15,881 nt of DNA from Paracoccaceae bacterium. Its GTDB lineage: Bacteria > Pseudomonadota > Alphaproteobacteria > Rhodobacterales > Rhodobacteraceae. The notes under the pieces were generated by a model. The model searched no databases. It was not told where the DNA came from and saw only the letters and a list, made by a program, of their open reading frames with translations. The stretch's first letter is position 1. The number at the start of each line of letters is the position of its first letter. Where the stretch lies: NCBI GenBank assembly GCA_002400675.1, contig NVQY01000043.1, positions 1-15,881 on the forward strand. The letters are read 5' to 3'. Below are positions 7,052-15,374 of this stretch, one piece after another. The position numbers were made by a program, and so were the translations under genes.

Positions 7052-8098
7052 ATGACCAATCGCAGAAAGCTGCTCGGACTTGTCGGCGGGGCCGCCATCG
7101 CGGCACTTGCCACCGGGTTCAGCGTCACCGGGGCCCTGGCTCAGGAAGTCACTCTAAAACTGCACCAGTTCCTGCCAGCGCAGGCCAACGTGCCAAAGCT
7201 GGTTCTGGATGTCTGGGCGGACAACGTCGAGAAAGACTCGGGCGGACGCATCAAGATTGACCGCTATCCGTCGATGCAACTGGGTGGCAAGCCGCCCGAA
7301 TTGATGGATCAGGCGATTGACGGCGTGGCCGACATCATCTGGACCGTGGTCGGCTACACGCCGGGGCGCTATCCGGGTACCGAAGTGTTCGAACTGCCGT
7401 TCATGATGACCGATGCCCGCGCGGTCAGCCGCGCCTTTTGGGAAATGTTCGAAGAGCACTGGAAAGACACCGACTTTGCCAACGTGAAAATTCTTGGCAC
7501 ATGGGTACATGGCCCCGGCGTCCTGCACACCAACGCGCCGGTTTCGACACCGGACGACCTTCAGGGCATGAAAATTCGTGGCGGGTCGCGCTCGATCAAC
7601 TCGTTGCTGACCAAACTGGGTGCAACCCCGGTCGGCATGCCGGTCCCTGCGGTCCCCGAGGCGCTGTCAAAAGGCGTGATCGACGGGACAACAATTCCGT
7701 GGGAGGTGACAGCCGCGCTGAAAGTGCCGGAACTGGTCAGCAACCATACCGAGTTTTCGGGCGCAGCGCTCTATACGCTGACCTTTGTTCTGGCGATGAA
7801 CAAGGACAAGTATGACAGCCTGCCCGATGACCTGAAAAAGGTGATCGACGACAATTCCGGTCTGGAATTCTCGGTGTTTGCCGGTGGCACACAGGCCGAT
7901 GCCGATGGTCCGGCGCGTCAGGCGGCGGTTGATCGCGGCAACAACATCATCACCCTGGACGAGGCCCAGACGCAGGAATGGCGGGAAAAATCCCAGCCGA
8001 TCTATGATGAATGGGTGGCTGACATGGACTCAAAAGGCATCGACGGTCAGGCGCTGATCGACGAAGCCCGGATGTTGATTGCAAAATATTCGCAGTAA
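7052..8098 (+). CDS. dctP: TRAP transporter substrate-binding protein (DctP family)
   Basis: This 348-residue periplasmic protein captures an organic acid for the DctQM permease. The signal peptide has a basic NRRKLLG start that could be Tat-dependent, a hydrophobic core (about 8-29) and likely cleavage at ALA30. The family landmark QGMKIRGGSR holds R176, the conserved arginine that in this family pairs with the substrate carboxylate; GVIDGTTIPWEV follows. The start at 7052 is fixed by AAAGGGGAGG six bases upstream and by the signal peptide; the open frame extends to 6947 without a ribosome site. The neighbours suggest an aromatic acid (benzoate or a cinnamate) rather than a C4-dicarboxylate, which the sequence alone cannot prove. 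Confidence 0.92.
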   Translation: MTNRRKLLGLVGGAAIAALATGFSVTGALAQEVTLKLHQFLPAQANVPKLVLDVWADNVEKDSGGRIKIDRYPSMQLGGKPPELMDQAIDGVADIIWTVVGYTPGRYPGTEVFELPFMMTDARAVSRAFWEMFEEHWKDTDFANVKILGTWVHGPGVLHTNAPVSTPDDLQGMKIRGGSRSINSLLTKLGATPVGMPVPAVPEALSKGVIDGTTIPWEVTAALKVPELVSNHTEFSGAALYTLTFVLAMNKDKYDSLPDDLKKVIDDNSGLEFSVFAGGTQADADGPARQAAVDRGNNIITLDEAQTQEWREKSQPIYDEWVADMDSKGIDGQALIDEARMLIAKYSQ

Positions 8099-8116
8099 AA
8101 TATCCAACTGAAACTG

Positions 8117-8145
8117 AACCACGGCGACTGGCTCGCCGTGGTTTT
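8117..8145 (+). terminator. Strong hairpin with short T-run between dctP and dctQ
   Basis: AACCACGGCGA (8117-8127) pairs perfectly with TCGCCGTGGTT (8133-8143), 11 bp around a CTGGC loop, ending in TTTT (8142-8145). It looks like a leaky intrinsic terminator or a 3' stabiliser of the dctP message. Either would give excess binding protein over permease, as is common in transporter operons. Confidence 0.65.
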
Positions 8146-8173
8146 CGCTTATGGGGCAGGGCAGGGGCGCAAC

Positions 8174-8761
8174 ATGACACTCAAGGCAATAATGATGGCA
8201 CTTTCGCGGTTCATGGCCGTGCTGGGCGGGATCGTCCTAAGTGTGCTGATTGTGCTGACCTGCATTTCCATCGCCGGGCGCATCCTGAACGGGATCCTGC
8301 ATGGCTGGTTCATGCAGGGGTTTGCGCCGGGATTTGCCGACTGGATGATTTCCATCGGTGTCGGCCCTGTGAATGGCGACTTTGAACTGGTCGAGGCCGG
8401 CGTGGCCTTTGCCATCTTTGCCTTTATGCCGCTGTGTCAGATCACCGCCGGGCATGCCTCGGTCGATATCTTTACCAACCTGATGCCGCGCGGATACAAT
8501 CGGGTGTCGCGCACGGTCATCGACATCGTTTTCGCCGCCGTTCTGGTGCTGATCGCCTGGCGATTATACGCGGGCATGATGTCCAAGATGGGCTACCGTG
8601 AAACCACCTTTCTGCTGCAATTCCCGCTGTGGTGGGCCTATGCCGCCAGCCTGTTTGGCGCGGTCATGGCGGCGCTGGTCGGCGTCTATGTGGCCTTCGT
8701 GCGGATCTACGAATTACTGACCGGCCGAATTATCATCATCGACGGCATGGAGGCCGAATAA
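8174..8761 (+). CDS. dctQ: TRAP transporter small membrane subunit (DctQ family)
   Basis: The 195-residue protein has four predicted membrane segments (about 13-35, 72-92, 112-134, 151-178), the DctQ layout. The segment PLCQITAGHASVDIF (86-100) is the recognisable family stretch. It carries a longer than usual loop between helices 1 and 2 (36-71). DctQ partners DctM in the inner membrane. The start at 8174 has AGGGGC upstream; the frame opens earlier, at 8138, but that start would fall in the hairpin. Its stop directly abuts the dctM GTG. Confidence 0.9.
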   Translation: MTLKAIMMALSRFMAVLGGIVLSVLIVLTCISIAGRILNGILHGWFMQGFAPGFADWMISIGVGPVNGDFELVEAGVAFAIFAFMPLCQITAGHASVDIFTNLMPRGYNRVSRTVIDIVFAAVLVLIAWRLYAGMMSKMGYRETTFLLQFPLWWAYAASLFGAVMAALVGVYVAFVRIYELLTGRIIIIDGMEAE

Positions 8762-10075
8762 GTGAGTGCTTTAGAAGTAGGAATCGCCTCTTTCCCGGTG
8801 TTGATGATCCTGATATTTTTGCGTGTCCCAATCGGACTGGCAATGTTTCTGGTCGGGCTGGTTGGCTTGTCGATCGTCACCGATGGTACCAATGTCGCGT
8901 TCTCGCGGCTGAAAAATGAAACCTACGGGACGTTTTCCAGCTATTCGCTGACCATCGTGCCGATGTTCCTGCTGATGGGGTGCTTTGCCACGCTGGGCGG
9001 CATGTCGCAGGCGCTGTTCAAAGCCGCCGAAGGCTTTCTTGGCCACCGTCGCGGCGGTGTGGCCATGGCAGCAATCGGTGCCTGCGCCGGATTCGGTGCG
9101 ATCTGCGGCAGTTCGCTGGCAACGGCGGCCACCATGGGCCGGGTCGCCCTGCCTGAACTGAAACGCTATGGCTACGCGGGCGGGTTTTCCTCGGCGACGC
9201 TGGCCGCAGGGGGCACCCTTGGCATCCTGATCCCGCCCTCTGTGGTTCTGGTGATCTATGCGATCCTGACCGAGCAGAATATCGCCAAGCTGTTTCTCGC
9301 CGCCTTTATCCCCGGTCTGCTGGCCGCCTTTGGCTATGTGATGGCCATTTCGATCTATGTGCGCCTAAACCCCAATGCCGCCGGTGTGCGCCCGCCGATC
9401 CCGATGAAGGAACGCTTTGCCGCGCTGTTTCGGGTCTGGCCGGTGCTGATGGTGTTTGGCATGGTTGTGGGCGGCATCTATCTGGGCTGGTTCACCCCCA
9501 CCGAAGGTGCCGCCGTCGGCGCGTTTGGCACCGGATTGATCGCCTTTTTGAACCGGGGACTGACATGGAAAACCCTGATCGACAGCTTCATGAATACAGC
9601 GCGTTCGACGGCGATGATCTTTTTCATCGTGTTGGGGGCGGGGTTCTACAATGGCTTTCTGGCGCTGACGCAGGTGCCGCAGGAATTGTCGAATTTCGTG
9701 GTCAGTCAGGGCTTTAGCCCTTGGGTGGTCCTGTCGCTGATATTGGTGTTCTACCTGATCTTCGGCTGCCTGATGGACAGCCTGTCAATGATCCTGCTGA
9801 CCATCCCGATCTTTTTCCCGGTGATCTCATCGCTTGATTTCGGCATGACACCAGAGCAGGTTGCCATCTGGTTCGGCATATTGGTGCTGATCGTCGTCGA
9901 AGTCGGGCTAATAACGCCGCCCGTGGGCATGAACCTGTTTGTCATCAACGCGATGGACCCAAAAACGCCGATGGTCGAAACTTACAAGGCGGTGGCCTAT
10001 TTCGTCGCCTCCGATCTGGTGCGGGTGGTCATTCTTGTGGCCTTCCCGTCGATAACGTTGTTCCTGATCTCTTGA
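8762..10075 (+). CDS. dctM: TRAP transporter large permease subunit (DctM family)
   Basis: This 437-residue, very hydrophobic protein has about a dozen membrane segments and performs Na+-driven uptake with DctQ and the binding protein. Family landmarks are GAICGSSLATAATMGRVALPE (about 115-135), GGTLGILIPPSVVLVIYAIL and, in the second half, FTPTEGAAVGAFG and GLITPPVGMNLFVIN. The GTG start follows the dctQ stop directly, with GGAGG eight bases upstream inside dctQ, so the two are co-translated. It is followed after 33 bp by the hydratase gene. Confidence 0.96.
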   Translation: MSALEVGIASFPVLMILIFLRVPIGLAMFLVGLVGLSIVTDGTNVAFSRLKNETYGTFSSYSLTIVPMFLLMGCFATLGGMSQALFKAAEGFLGHRRGGVAMAAIGACAGFGAICGSSLATAATMGRVALPELKRYGYAGGFSSATLAAGGTLGILIPPSVVLVIYAILTEQNIAKLFLAAFIPGLLAAFGYVMAISIYVRLNPNAAGVRPPIPMKERFAALFRVWPVLMVFGMVVGGIYLGWFTPTEGAAVGAFGTGLIAFLNRGLTWKTLIDSFMNTARSTAMIFFIVLGAGFYNGFLALTQVPQELSNFVVSQGFSPWVVLSLILVFYLIFGCLMDSLSMILLTIPIFFPVISSLDFGMTPEQVAIWFGILVLIVVEVGLITPPVGMNLFVINAMDPKTPMVETYKAVAYFVASDLVRVVILVAFPSITLFLIS

Positions 10076-10108
10076 TGTAACATCGGGGGGCAGGTGGAAG
10101 GACAAGAC

Positions 10109-10876
10109 ATGACCGACACACCCCTTTTGATCGACCTGTCAGACGGCATCGCCACCCTGCGCATGAACCGTCCGGACAAGCGTAACGCCATGTCCGACGC
10201 GCTTTTGAACGCGCTCGACGCTTTCTTTCTGGCCCCACCCGATGGGGTGCGGGCGGTGGTTCTGACCGGGGTGGGCGGCCACTATTGCGCCGGCCTTGAC
10301 CTCAGCCAGCACAAGGCGCGCGACGCGCAAGCCACCATGCGCCATTCGCGCCACTGGCACGCCGTCATGGACCGGATTCAACTGGGTGGGCTGCCGGTGG
10401 TGTCGGCCATGTCGGGCGCGGTCATGGGTGGCGGGTTGGAACTGGCCACGGCGACCCATGTGCGCGTGGCCGATGCCACCTGCCGGTTCCAACTGCCCGA
10501 GGGGCGGCGCGGCATCTTTGTCGGCGGCGGGGCCACGGTGCGGGTTGGGCGGATTCTGGGTGCGGACCGGATGACGGAAATGATGCTGACCGGACGGGTT
10601 TACGAGGCGGATGAGGCCGTTCGCCTTGGCCTTGCGCATTACAACGTCGATACCGGCGATGCGCTGACCAAAGCCCACGACCTGGCCGCACAGATTGCGC
10701 AAAACGCCAGCCTGTCGAACTATATCATGATACAGGGCATCGCCCGGATCAACGGCATGTCGGCGCAGGACGGGTTGTTCACCGAAAGCCTCTGCGCGGC
10801 CCTCACGCAAACCAGCCCGGATGCGCAGGAAGGGCTGGCCGCCTTTCTGGAAAAGCGCGCGCCGGTGTTTCGTTAG
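10109..10876 (+). CDS. Enoyl-CoA hydratase/isomerase (crotonase) family protein
   Basis: The 255-residue crotonase-fold protein has the oxyanion-hole segments HYCAGLDLS (58-66) and SGAVMGGGLELA (102-113). Both glutamates of classical enoyl-CoA hydratases are present: E111 in GGGLELA and E131 in FQLPEGRRGIF. Hydroxycinnamoyl-CoA hydratase-lyases (the vanillin-forming type), as I recall them, have GGGFSPL in place of GGGLELA and a key tyrosine that is also missing here. So hydration of an unsaturated acyl-CoA is the safer inference, with carbon-carbon cleavage not excluded. ATG 10109 has GGAAGGA six bases upstream; a GTG at 10094 is a weaker option. It sits between the TRAP genes and the feruloyl-CoA synthase-like ligase. 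Confidence 0.85.
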   Translation: MTDTPLLIDLSDGIATLRMNRPDKRNAMSDALLNALDAFFLAPPDGVRAVVLTGVGGHYCAGLDLSQHKARDAQATMRHSRHWHAVMDRIQLGGLPVVSAMSGAVMGGGLELATATHVRVADATCRFQLPEGRRGIFVGGGATVRVGRILGADRMTEMMLTGRVYEADEAVRLGLAHYNVDTGDALTKAHDLAAQIAQNASLSNYIMIQGIARINGMSAQDGLFTESLCAALTQTSPDAQEGLAAFLEKRAPVFR

Positions 10877-10930
10877 GGGCTTTCGCGCCAGCCGTCGTAC
10901 CAAAAGATTGTCAGAACAAGGAACCCGCAC

Positions 10931-12736
10931 ATGACCAACACTTTGACATATCGCCCGCACAAGGTGCGCTGCGAGGACCGCGACGACGGCACCATCATCA
11001 TGCATTCGGACTACGCGCTGGGCGCGCCCGTTTCCAGCACCAATGACTGGCTGCACCGCTGGGCGAAACAGCGCCCCGATGCGGTGTTTCTCGCTGAACG
11101 AAGCGGTGCCGGCTGGCGCACCCTCACCTACAGCGCGGCGCTGGAACAGGTCCGTGCCCTGGCCGCCGGTCTGTTGGGGCGCGGGTTGAACGGCGACACG
11201 CCGATCCTGATCCTGTCGGGCAACGGCGTGGATCACGGGCTGCTGGCGCTGGCGGCGCAATACGTCGGCATCCCGCATGTGCCGGTGGCCGAACAATACT
11301 CAACGATCCCCGGCGCACAAAAACAGCTCAGCTACATTCTGGATCTGATCCGCCCCGCGATGATCTTTGCCGAAGACGGTGAAAAGTTCGCCGCCTCCCT
11401 GTCGATGCCGCAGATGCAGGGGCTGGATATCGTCGTCAGCCGGAACGCCGCGCCGGGCATGACCTGCTTTGATGATCTGACCACGGGTGGCACCCAAGAT
11501 GTGGACGCCGCCGCCGCCCTTGTCGGCCCCGATACCATCGCCAAGATCCTGATGACTTCCGGGTCCACCTCGCATCCCAAGGGCGTGCTGACCACCCAAG
11601 GCATGATGTGCGCCAACCAACAGATGTATGCCGAAATCCTGCCCCTGCTGGCCGCCCGCCCGCCGCGTCTGGTGGATTGGCTGCCGTGGAACCACGTGTT
11701 TGGCGGCTCGAACAATTTCAATCAAATGCTGGCGAACGGCGGTGCTCTGTATATCGACGGCGGCAAGCCGGTGAAGGGGCTGATCGCCAAAACGTTTGAA
11801 AATAACCTGCTGATGAACGGCACCATCGCCTATAACGTGCCGGTCGGCTTTGCCCTTTTGCGTGACGAAATGCGCAGCAATCAGGCGCTGAAACAGCGCT
11901 ATTTCCAGGACCTCGACATGATATTCTACGCCGGGGCCTCTTTGCCTCAGGACGTGTGGCAAGACCTGATGCAGATGGCCGCCGAAGTGCGTGATGAACC
12001 GCCCCTGATGACCACCTGCTGGGGCATGACCGAAACCGCGCCCGCCTGTATTTTCCTTCAGGAACCGTCGGATATGGCCGGGGTGATCGGCGTGCCGCTG
12101 CCCGGCGTGTCGGCGAAACTGGTGCCCGATGGCGGCGCGCGATATGAACTGCGCGTCAAGGGCGCGAACATCACGCCCGGCTATTTCCGCGACCCGGACA
12201 AAACCGCCGCCGCCTTCGATGACGAAGGCTATTTCCGCACCGGCGACGCCCTGACCCTGGTCGATCCTGCCGACCGGAACCGGGGCCTGCGGTTCGATGG
12301 CCGCCTGTCCGAAGATTTCAAACTGACCACGGGAACATGGGTGCGCGGCGCGACCCTCAGGCTGGAAATGCTGGGGCTTCTGGCCCCGTTGGCGGCGGAT
12401 GTGGTGGTCACCGGCGAAGGCCATTCAGAGGTCGGTTTGCTGATCCTGCCCGCCGGAGGATTGCTAAGCGATGGCCGCCTGACCGCCGATGGAGCCGCCT
12501 GTCTCGGCGACGCGGTTCTCGCCGACATATCCCGGCGACTGGCCGACAAGGCCATGACCGCGCAAGGCTCGTCAAACAAGGTGGTGCGCGCGCTGATCCT
12601 GTCCGAACCACCCTCGATGGCCGATGGGGAAATCACCGCCAAAGGCAACCTGAACTTTCGAAAACTGCTGGACCGGCGCGCCGATGCCCTGACCCGGCTC
12701 TATGACGATAGCGACCCGGCGGTGATCCGCATTTAG
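10931..12736 (+). CDS. fcs: Feruloyl-CoA synthase-like aryl-CoA ligase
   Basis: The 601-residue adenylate-forming enzyme shows the phosphate loop TSGSTSHPKG (209-218), A5 motif WGMTETAP (364-371), YFRTGD, and the catalytic lysine K571 in GEITAKGNLN. The variant FDGRLSEDFKLTTGTWV replaces the common GRxDDxIK core, and WLPWNHVFGGSNNFNQML follows the loop; both are features I associate with the feruloyl-CoA synthase branch. It would convert a hydroxycinnamate-type acid, ATP and CoA to the thioester. The exact acid is uncertain because nothing else here handles vanillin or protocatechuate. AAGGA precedes the ATG. Its stop codon lies within the 19-bp conserved operator block upstream of bclA. Confidence 0.87.
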   Translation: MTNTLTYRPHKVRCEDRDDGTIIMHSDYALGAPVSSTNDWLHRWAKQRPDAVFLAERSGAGWRTLTYSAALEQVRALAAGLLGRGLNGDTPILILSGNGVDHGLLALAAQYVGIPHVPVAEQYSTIPGAQKQLSYILDLIRPAMIFAEDGEKFAASLSMPQMQGLDIVVSRNAAPGMTCFDDLTTGGTQDVDAAAALVGPDTIAKILMTSGSTSHPKGVLTTQGMMCANQQMYAEILPLLAARPPRLVDWLPWNHVFGGSNNFNQMLANGGALYIDGGKPVKGLIAKTFENNLLMNGTIAYNVPVGFALLRDEMRSNQALKQRYFQDLDMIFYAGASLPQDVWQDLMQMAAEVRDEPPLMTTCWGMTETAPACIFLQEPSDMAGVIGVPLPGVSAKLVPDGGARYELRVKGANITPGYFRDPDKTAAAFDDEGYFRTGDALTLVDPADRNRGLRFDGRLSEDFKLTTGTWVRGATLRLEMLGLLAPLAADVVVTGEGHSEVGLLILPAGGLLSDGRLTADGAACLGDAVLADISRRLADKAMTAQGSSNKVVRALILSEPPSMADGEITAKGNLNFRKLLDRRADALTRLYDDSDPAVIRI

Positions 12737-12749
12737 GCATTATCTTGCA
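12736..12749. promoter_or_regulatory. BoxR/BzdR-like site upstream of bclA
   Basis: GGCA-TTATCT-TGCA. The surrounding TAGGCATTATCTTGCACAA (12734-12752) is identical at 18 of 19 positions to 15333-15351 upstream of boxC. The TAG is the fcs stop codon. Such a match between two intergenic regions supports a shared regulator. Confidence 0.55.
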
Positions 12750-12778
12750 CAAATTCTCGGATTGTGCATTATTTCACT
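12745..12778 (+). promoter_or_regulatory. Putative bclA promoter with 7-bp inverted repeat
   Basis: TTGCAC (12745-12750), 16 bp, CATTAT (12767-12772) repeats the geometry of the dctP promoter. TGCACAA (12746-12752) and TTGTGCA (12762-12768) form a perfect inverted repeat 9 nt apart. A degenerate second site, TGCATTATTTCACT (12765-12778), starts 29 bp after the first, the same spacing as upstream of dctP. Confidence 0.45.
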
Positions 12779-12842
12779 AAATCCACCTCGCCGACCACAG
12801 GCGGCGCGGACAATAAACGCAAATTTCAACAAGGAATTGGCC

Positions 12843-14399
12843 ATGACCCATTCACAGGATGCATCCACAGACAACGCGGCGGTCTATTTCGTTGACCGGC
12901 ATCTGGTTGAGGGTCGCGGCGACAACATCGCCTTTCGCGAGGCCTCCGGGGCGCAACGCGAGCTAAGTTACGGGGCCTTGTCCAACCTGTCGGGCCGCGT
13001 GGCCACCGCGCTGGGCCGGGCCGGCATAACCCGCGAATCACGCGCGTTGATGTTGGTGCTGGACCAGATCGAATTCCCGGAAATCTTCTGGGGATGCATC
13101 AAGGCGGGCGTGGTGCCGGTGCCTCTTAACACCTTGCTGGCAACTCCGGTTTACGAGGTGATCCTCAAGGACAGCCGCGCCGCCTGCCTGTTTGTATCAG
13201 AGGAATTGTGGCCGGTGGTTCAACCCGCCGCCGCCGCCTCGCCGCACCTGACGCAGATCGTGGTGATCGGCGCTGAAACCCCCGCAGGCACGCTAAATTA
13301 TCAGGACTTCATGCAGGGCTGCGGCCCCTCTGACCCGGTCGAAGCCTCGCCCGATGACACCGCATTCTGGCTGTATTCCTCTGGCTCCACCGGACAGCCC
13401 AAGGGCGTGCGCCACGTCCACGCCGCCCTGCGCGCAACCTCGGACACCTACGGCGCGCAAGTGCTGGGTATCCGCGAGGAAGACGTGATTTATTCAGCGG
13501 CCAAACTGTTCTTTGCCTATGGTCTCGGCAACGGGATGAGCTTTCCCATGTCAGTCGGGGCCACCGCGATCCTGTTCAACGGCCGCCCCACCCCAGACGG
13601 GGTGACCGACATTCTGGCGGCGCAGAAACCGACGATCTTCTGCGGCGTGCCCACGCTTTACGCCGCGATGGTGGCGCATCTGGAAAAGGCCGGCAAACCG
13701 GATGTTCCCTTGCGCAGTTGCATCTCTGCGGGCGAGGCATTGCCGGGCGAGATTGGCCGCAAATGGCAGGAAATCTGGGGCGTCGATATTCTGGACGGGG
13801 TCGGGTCGACGGAAATGCTGCATATCTTCCTGTCCAACGCGCCGGGCGACGTGGTCTATGGCACCTCCGGGCGCGCGGTGCCCGGCTATGACGTGCGGCT
13901 GGTGGACGAAGACGGCACCGAGGTCGGCAAGGACGGCATCGGCGAATTGCTGGTGCGCGGTGCCTCGGCGGCGGACGGATACTGGAACCAGCGCGACAAA
14001 AGCCGGACCACGTTTGAGGGCGAATGGACCCGCACCGGCGACAAATACGAACGCGCCGGCGATGACCGGTTTATTTACTGCGGGCGCACCGATGACATGT
14101 TCAAAGTTTCCGGCATCTGGGTCTCACCGTTCGAGGTGGAACAGGCGCTGATCACCCACCCGGCGGTTCTTGAGGCCGCCGTGGTGGCGATGCGCGACGA
14201 CAAGGGGCTTGAGAAACCCAAGGCCTGCATCGTGCTGCACGACGGCTTTGATGCCACCGGGTTGGCGGACGAACTCAAGGATTACGTCAAGGAAAAGGTC
14301 GGCAAATGGAAGTATCCGCGCTGGATCGACTTTGTTGACGACCTGCCAAAAACCGCAACCGGCAAGATCCAGCGATTCAAGCTGCGCGAGCGGTGTTAG
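12843..14399 (+). CDS. bclA: Benzoate-CoA ligase
   Basis: The enzyme makes benzoyl-CoA from benzoate, ATP and CoA, the entry step of the box pathway. The 518 residues carry SSGSTGQPKG (179-188), GVGSTEMLHIFLSN (319-332), TGD (398-400), GRTDDMFKVSGIWVSPFEVE (414-433) and catalytic K508 in PKTATGKIQ. Pocket residues I recall from the Burkholderia xenovorans enzyme (Ala227, Tyr228, Ala302, Gly327, His333, Ile334) correspond to A225, Y226, A296, G321, H327 and I328, all conserved. AAGGA lies 7 nt before ATG 12843; the frame opens upstream at 12762 but inside the promoter. The gene has its own putative promoter and is followed after 2 bp by a hydrolase. Confidence 0.94.
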   Translation: MTHSQDASTDNAAVYFVDRHLVEGRGDNIAFREASGAQRELSYGALSNLSGRVATALGRAGITRESRALMLVLDQIEFPEIFWGCIKAGVVPVPLNTLLATPVYEVILKDSRAACLFVSEELWPVVQPAAAASPHLTQIVVIGAETPAGTLNYQDFMQGCGPSDPVEASPDDTAFWLYSSGSTGQPKGVRHVHAALRATSDTYGAQVLGIREEDVIYSAAKLFFAYGLGNGMSFPMSVGATAILFNGRPTPDGVTDILAAQKPTIFCGVPTLYAAMVAHLEKAGKPDVPLRSCISAGEALPGEIGRKWQEIWGVDILDGVGSTEMLHIFLSNAPGDVVYGTSGRAVPGYDVRLVDEDGTEVGKDGIGELLVRGASAADGYWNQRDKSRTTFEGEWTRTGDKYERAGDDRFIYCGRTDDMFKVSGIWVSPFEVEQALITHPAVLEAAVVAMRDDKGLEKPKACIVLHDGFDATGLADELKDYVKEKVGKWKYPRWIDFVDDLPKTATGKIQRFKLRERC

Positions 14400-14401
14400 C
14401 G

Positions 14402-15220
14402 ATGCAATGGGCGGCCCAGCCAGACGCGCCCTTGACCGTTGATGGCGTCGATCTGGAATACGCCTGCTACGGTCCCGCGCCGGATAAAGCCCCGACGATC
14501 ATCATGCTGCACGAAGGTCTGGGCTGCCTCGCCCTGTGGCGGGATTTTCCGCAACAGGTGGCTGAACAGACCGGCATGGGTGTGTTTGTCTGGTCGCGTC
14601 AAGGCTATGGGCAATCGGCCCCTGCGGACCTGCCGCGCCCGGTCGATTTCATGACCCACGAGGCGGTCGATGTGCTGCCAAAACTGCTTGACCACATCGG
14701 CTTGCGCCGGGGTATCCTGTTCGGCCATTCCGACGGGGCGACCATTGCGGCGATCCATGCGGGGTCTGTTGCTGACATGCGGGTGCGCGGGCTGATCCTG
14801 ATGGCCCCGCATTTCTTCACCGAACCGGGCGGGTTGGCGGCGATCAAATCCGCGCGTGACAGCTTTGACACCGGCGACATGCAGGTGCGCATGGGCAAAT
14901 ACCACCGCGACCCGGTGGCGACCTTTCACGGCTGGAACGATGTCTGGCTATCGCCCGGTTTTCGCGACTGGAACGTGTCAGACGTGATCGACTACTGGCG
15001 GGTGCCCGTGCTGGCCATCCAAGGGCGCGAGGACCAATATGGGACGCTGGCGCAGATCGAAGAAATCGAGGCCCGGATCACCGCGCCGCTGGACGTCGAA
15101 GTGCTGGATAACTGCCGCCATGCCCCGCATTTTGAACAACCCGACCGCACGCTAAAGGCCGTGGTCGAGTTTGCCGCGCGTCTGGAAAGGATAGAATCGC
15201 AGGTGGTTGTGCCATGCTGA
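14402..15220 (+). CDS. Alpha/beta-fold hydrolase of the benzoate operon
   Basis: The 272-residue alpha/beta hydrolase has nucleophile elbow GHSDGA with Ser110, the likely acid in QGREDQYG and histidine in CRHAPHFEQ, a complete triad. HEGLGCLALWRDFP (37-50) supplies the oxyanion region. The ATG is 2 bp after the bclA stop, so it is co-translated (GTG at 14393, overlapping bclA, is an alternative). Hydrolases of this kind recur in box gene clusters, where lactone or thioester hydrolysis has been suggested. A benzoyl-CoA thioesterase relieving CoA trapping is one possibility, and a lactonase acting on a ring-opened side product is another. The substrate is not determined by the sequence. Confidence 0.8.
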   Translation: MQWAAQPDAPLTVDGVDLEYACYGPAPDKAPTIIMLHEGLGCLALWRDFPQQVAEQTGMGVFVWSRQGYGQSAPADLPRPVDFMTHEAVDVLPKLLDHIGLRRGILFGHSDGATIAAIHAGSVADMRVRGLILMAPHFFTEPGGLAAIKSARDSFDTGDMQVRMGKYHRDPVATFHGWNDVWLSPGFRDWNVSDVIDYWRVPVLAIQGREDQYGTLAQIEEIEARITAPLDVEVLDNCRHAPHFEQPDRTLKAVVEFAARLERIESQVVVPC

Positions 15221-15247
15221 ACCGGCGAATCTCAGGGTCTCTCGTTA

Positions 15248-15261
15248 TGCATCATAATGCA
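15248..15261. promoter_or_regulatory. BoxR/BzdR-like site 1 upstream of boxC
   Basis: TGCA-TCATAA-TGCA, a full TGCA-N6-TGCA site in which TGCAT/ATGCA arms are perfectly inverted. It is the best match in the window to the TGCA-based operator described for Azoarcus BzdR. Confidence 0.55.
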
Positions 15262-15334
15262 CACCTGAAACCATCTTGGCGGAAATTTCTTTCACCAAGT
15301 CGCCTATGCGCTTGTTTTTATGGATAATAGAATA

Positions 15335-15348
15335 GGCATTATTTTGCA
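15335..15348. promoter_or_regulatory. BoxR/BzdR-like site 2 upstream of boxC
   Basis: GGCA-TTATTT-TGCA within the 19-bp block (15333-15351) shared with the bclA promoter. Confidence 0.55.
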
Positions 15349-15374
15349 CAACAGTATTTACCTAAGCCGATCAA

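Noticed and set aside
10139..11296. Long minus-strand ORF opposite the hydratase and ligase (also 11300-12424)
   Set aside because: Both lie antisense to well-supported plus-strand genes, and their translations are low-complexity R/H/Q/G-rich sequence typical of high-GC shadow frames.
12762..12842. N-terminal extension of bclA
   Set aside because: It begins inside the putative promoter and inverted repeat and has no ribosome site; ATG 12843 has AAGGA at good spacing.
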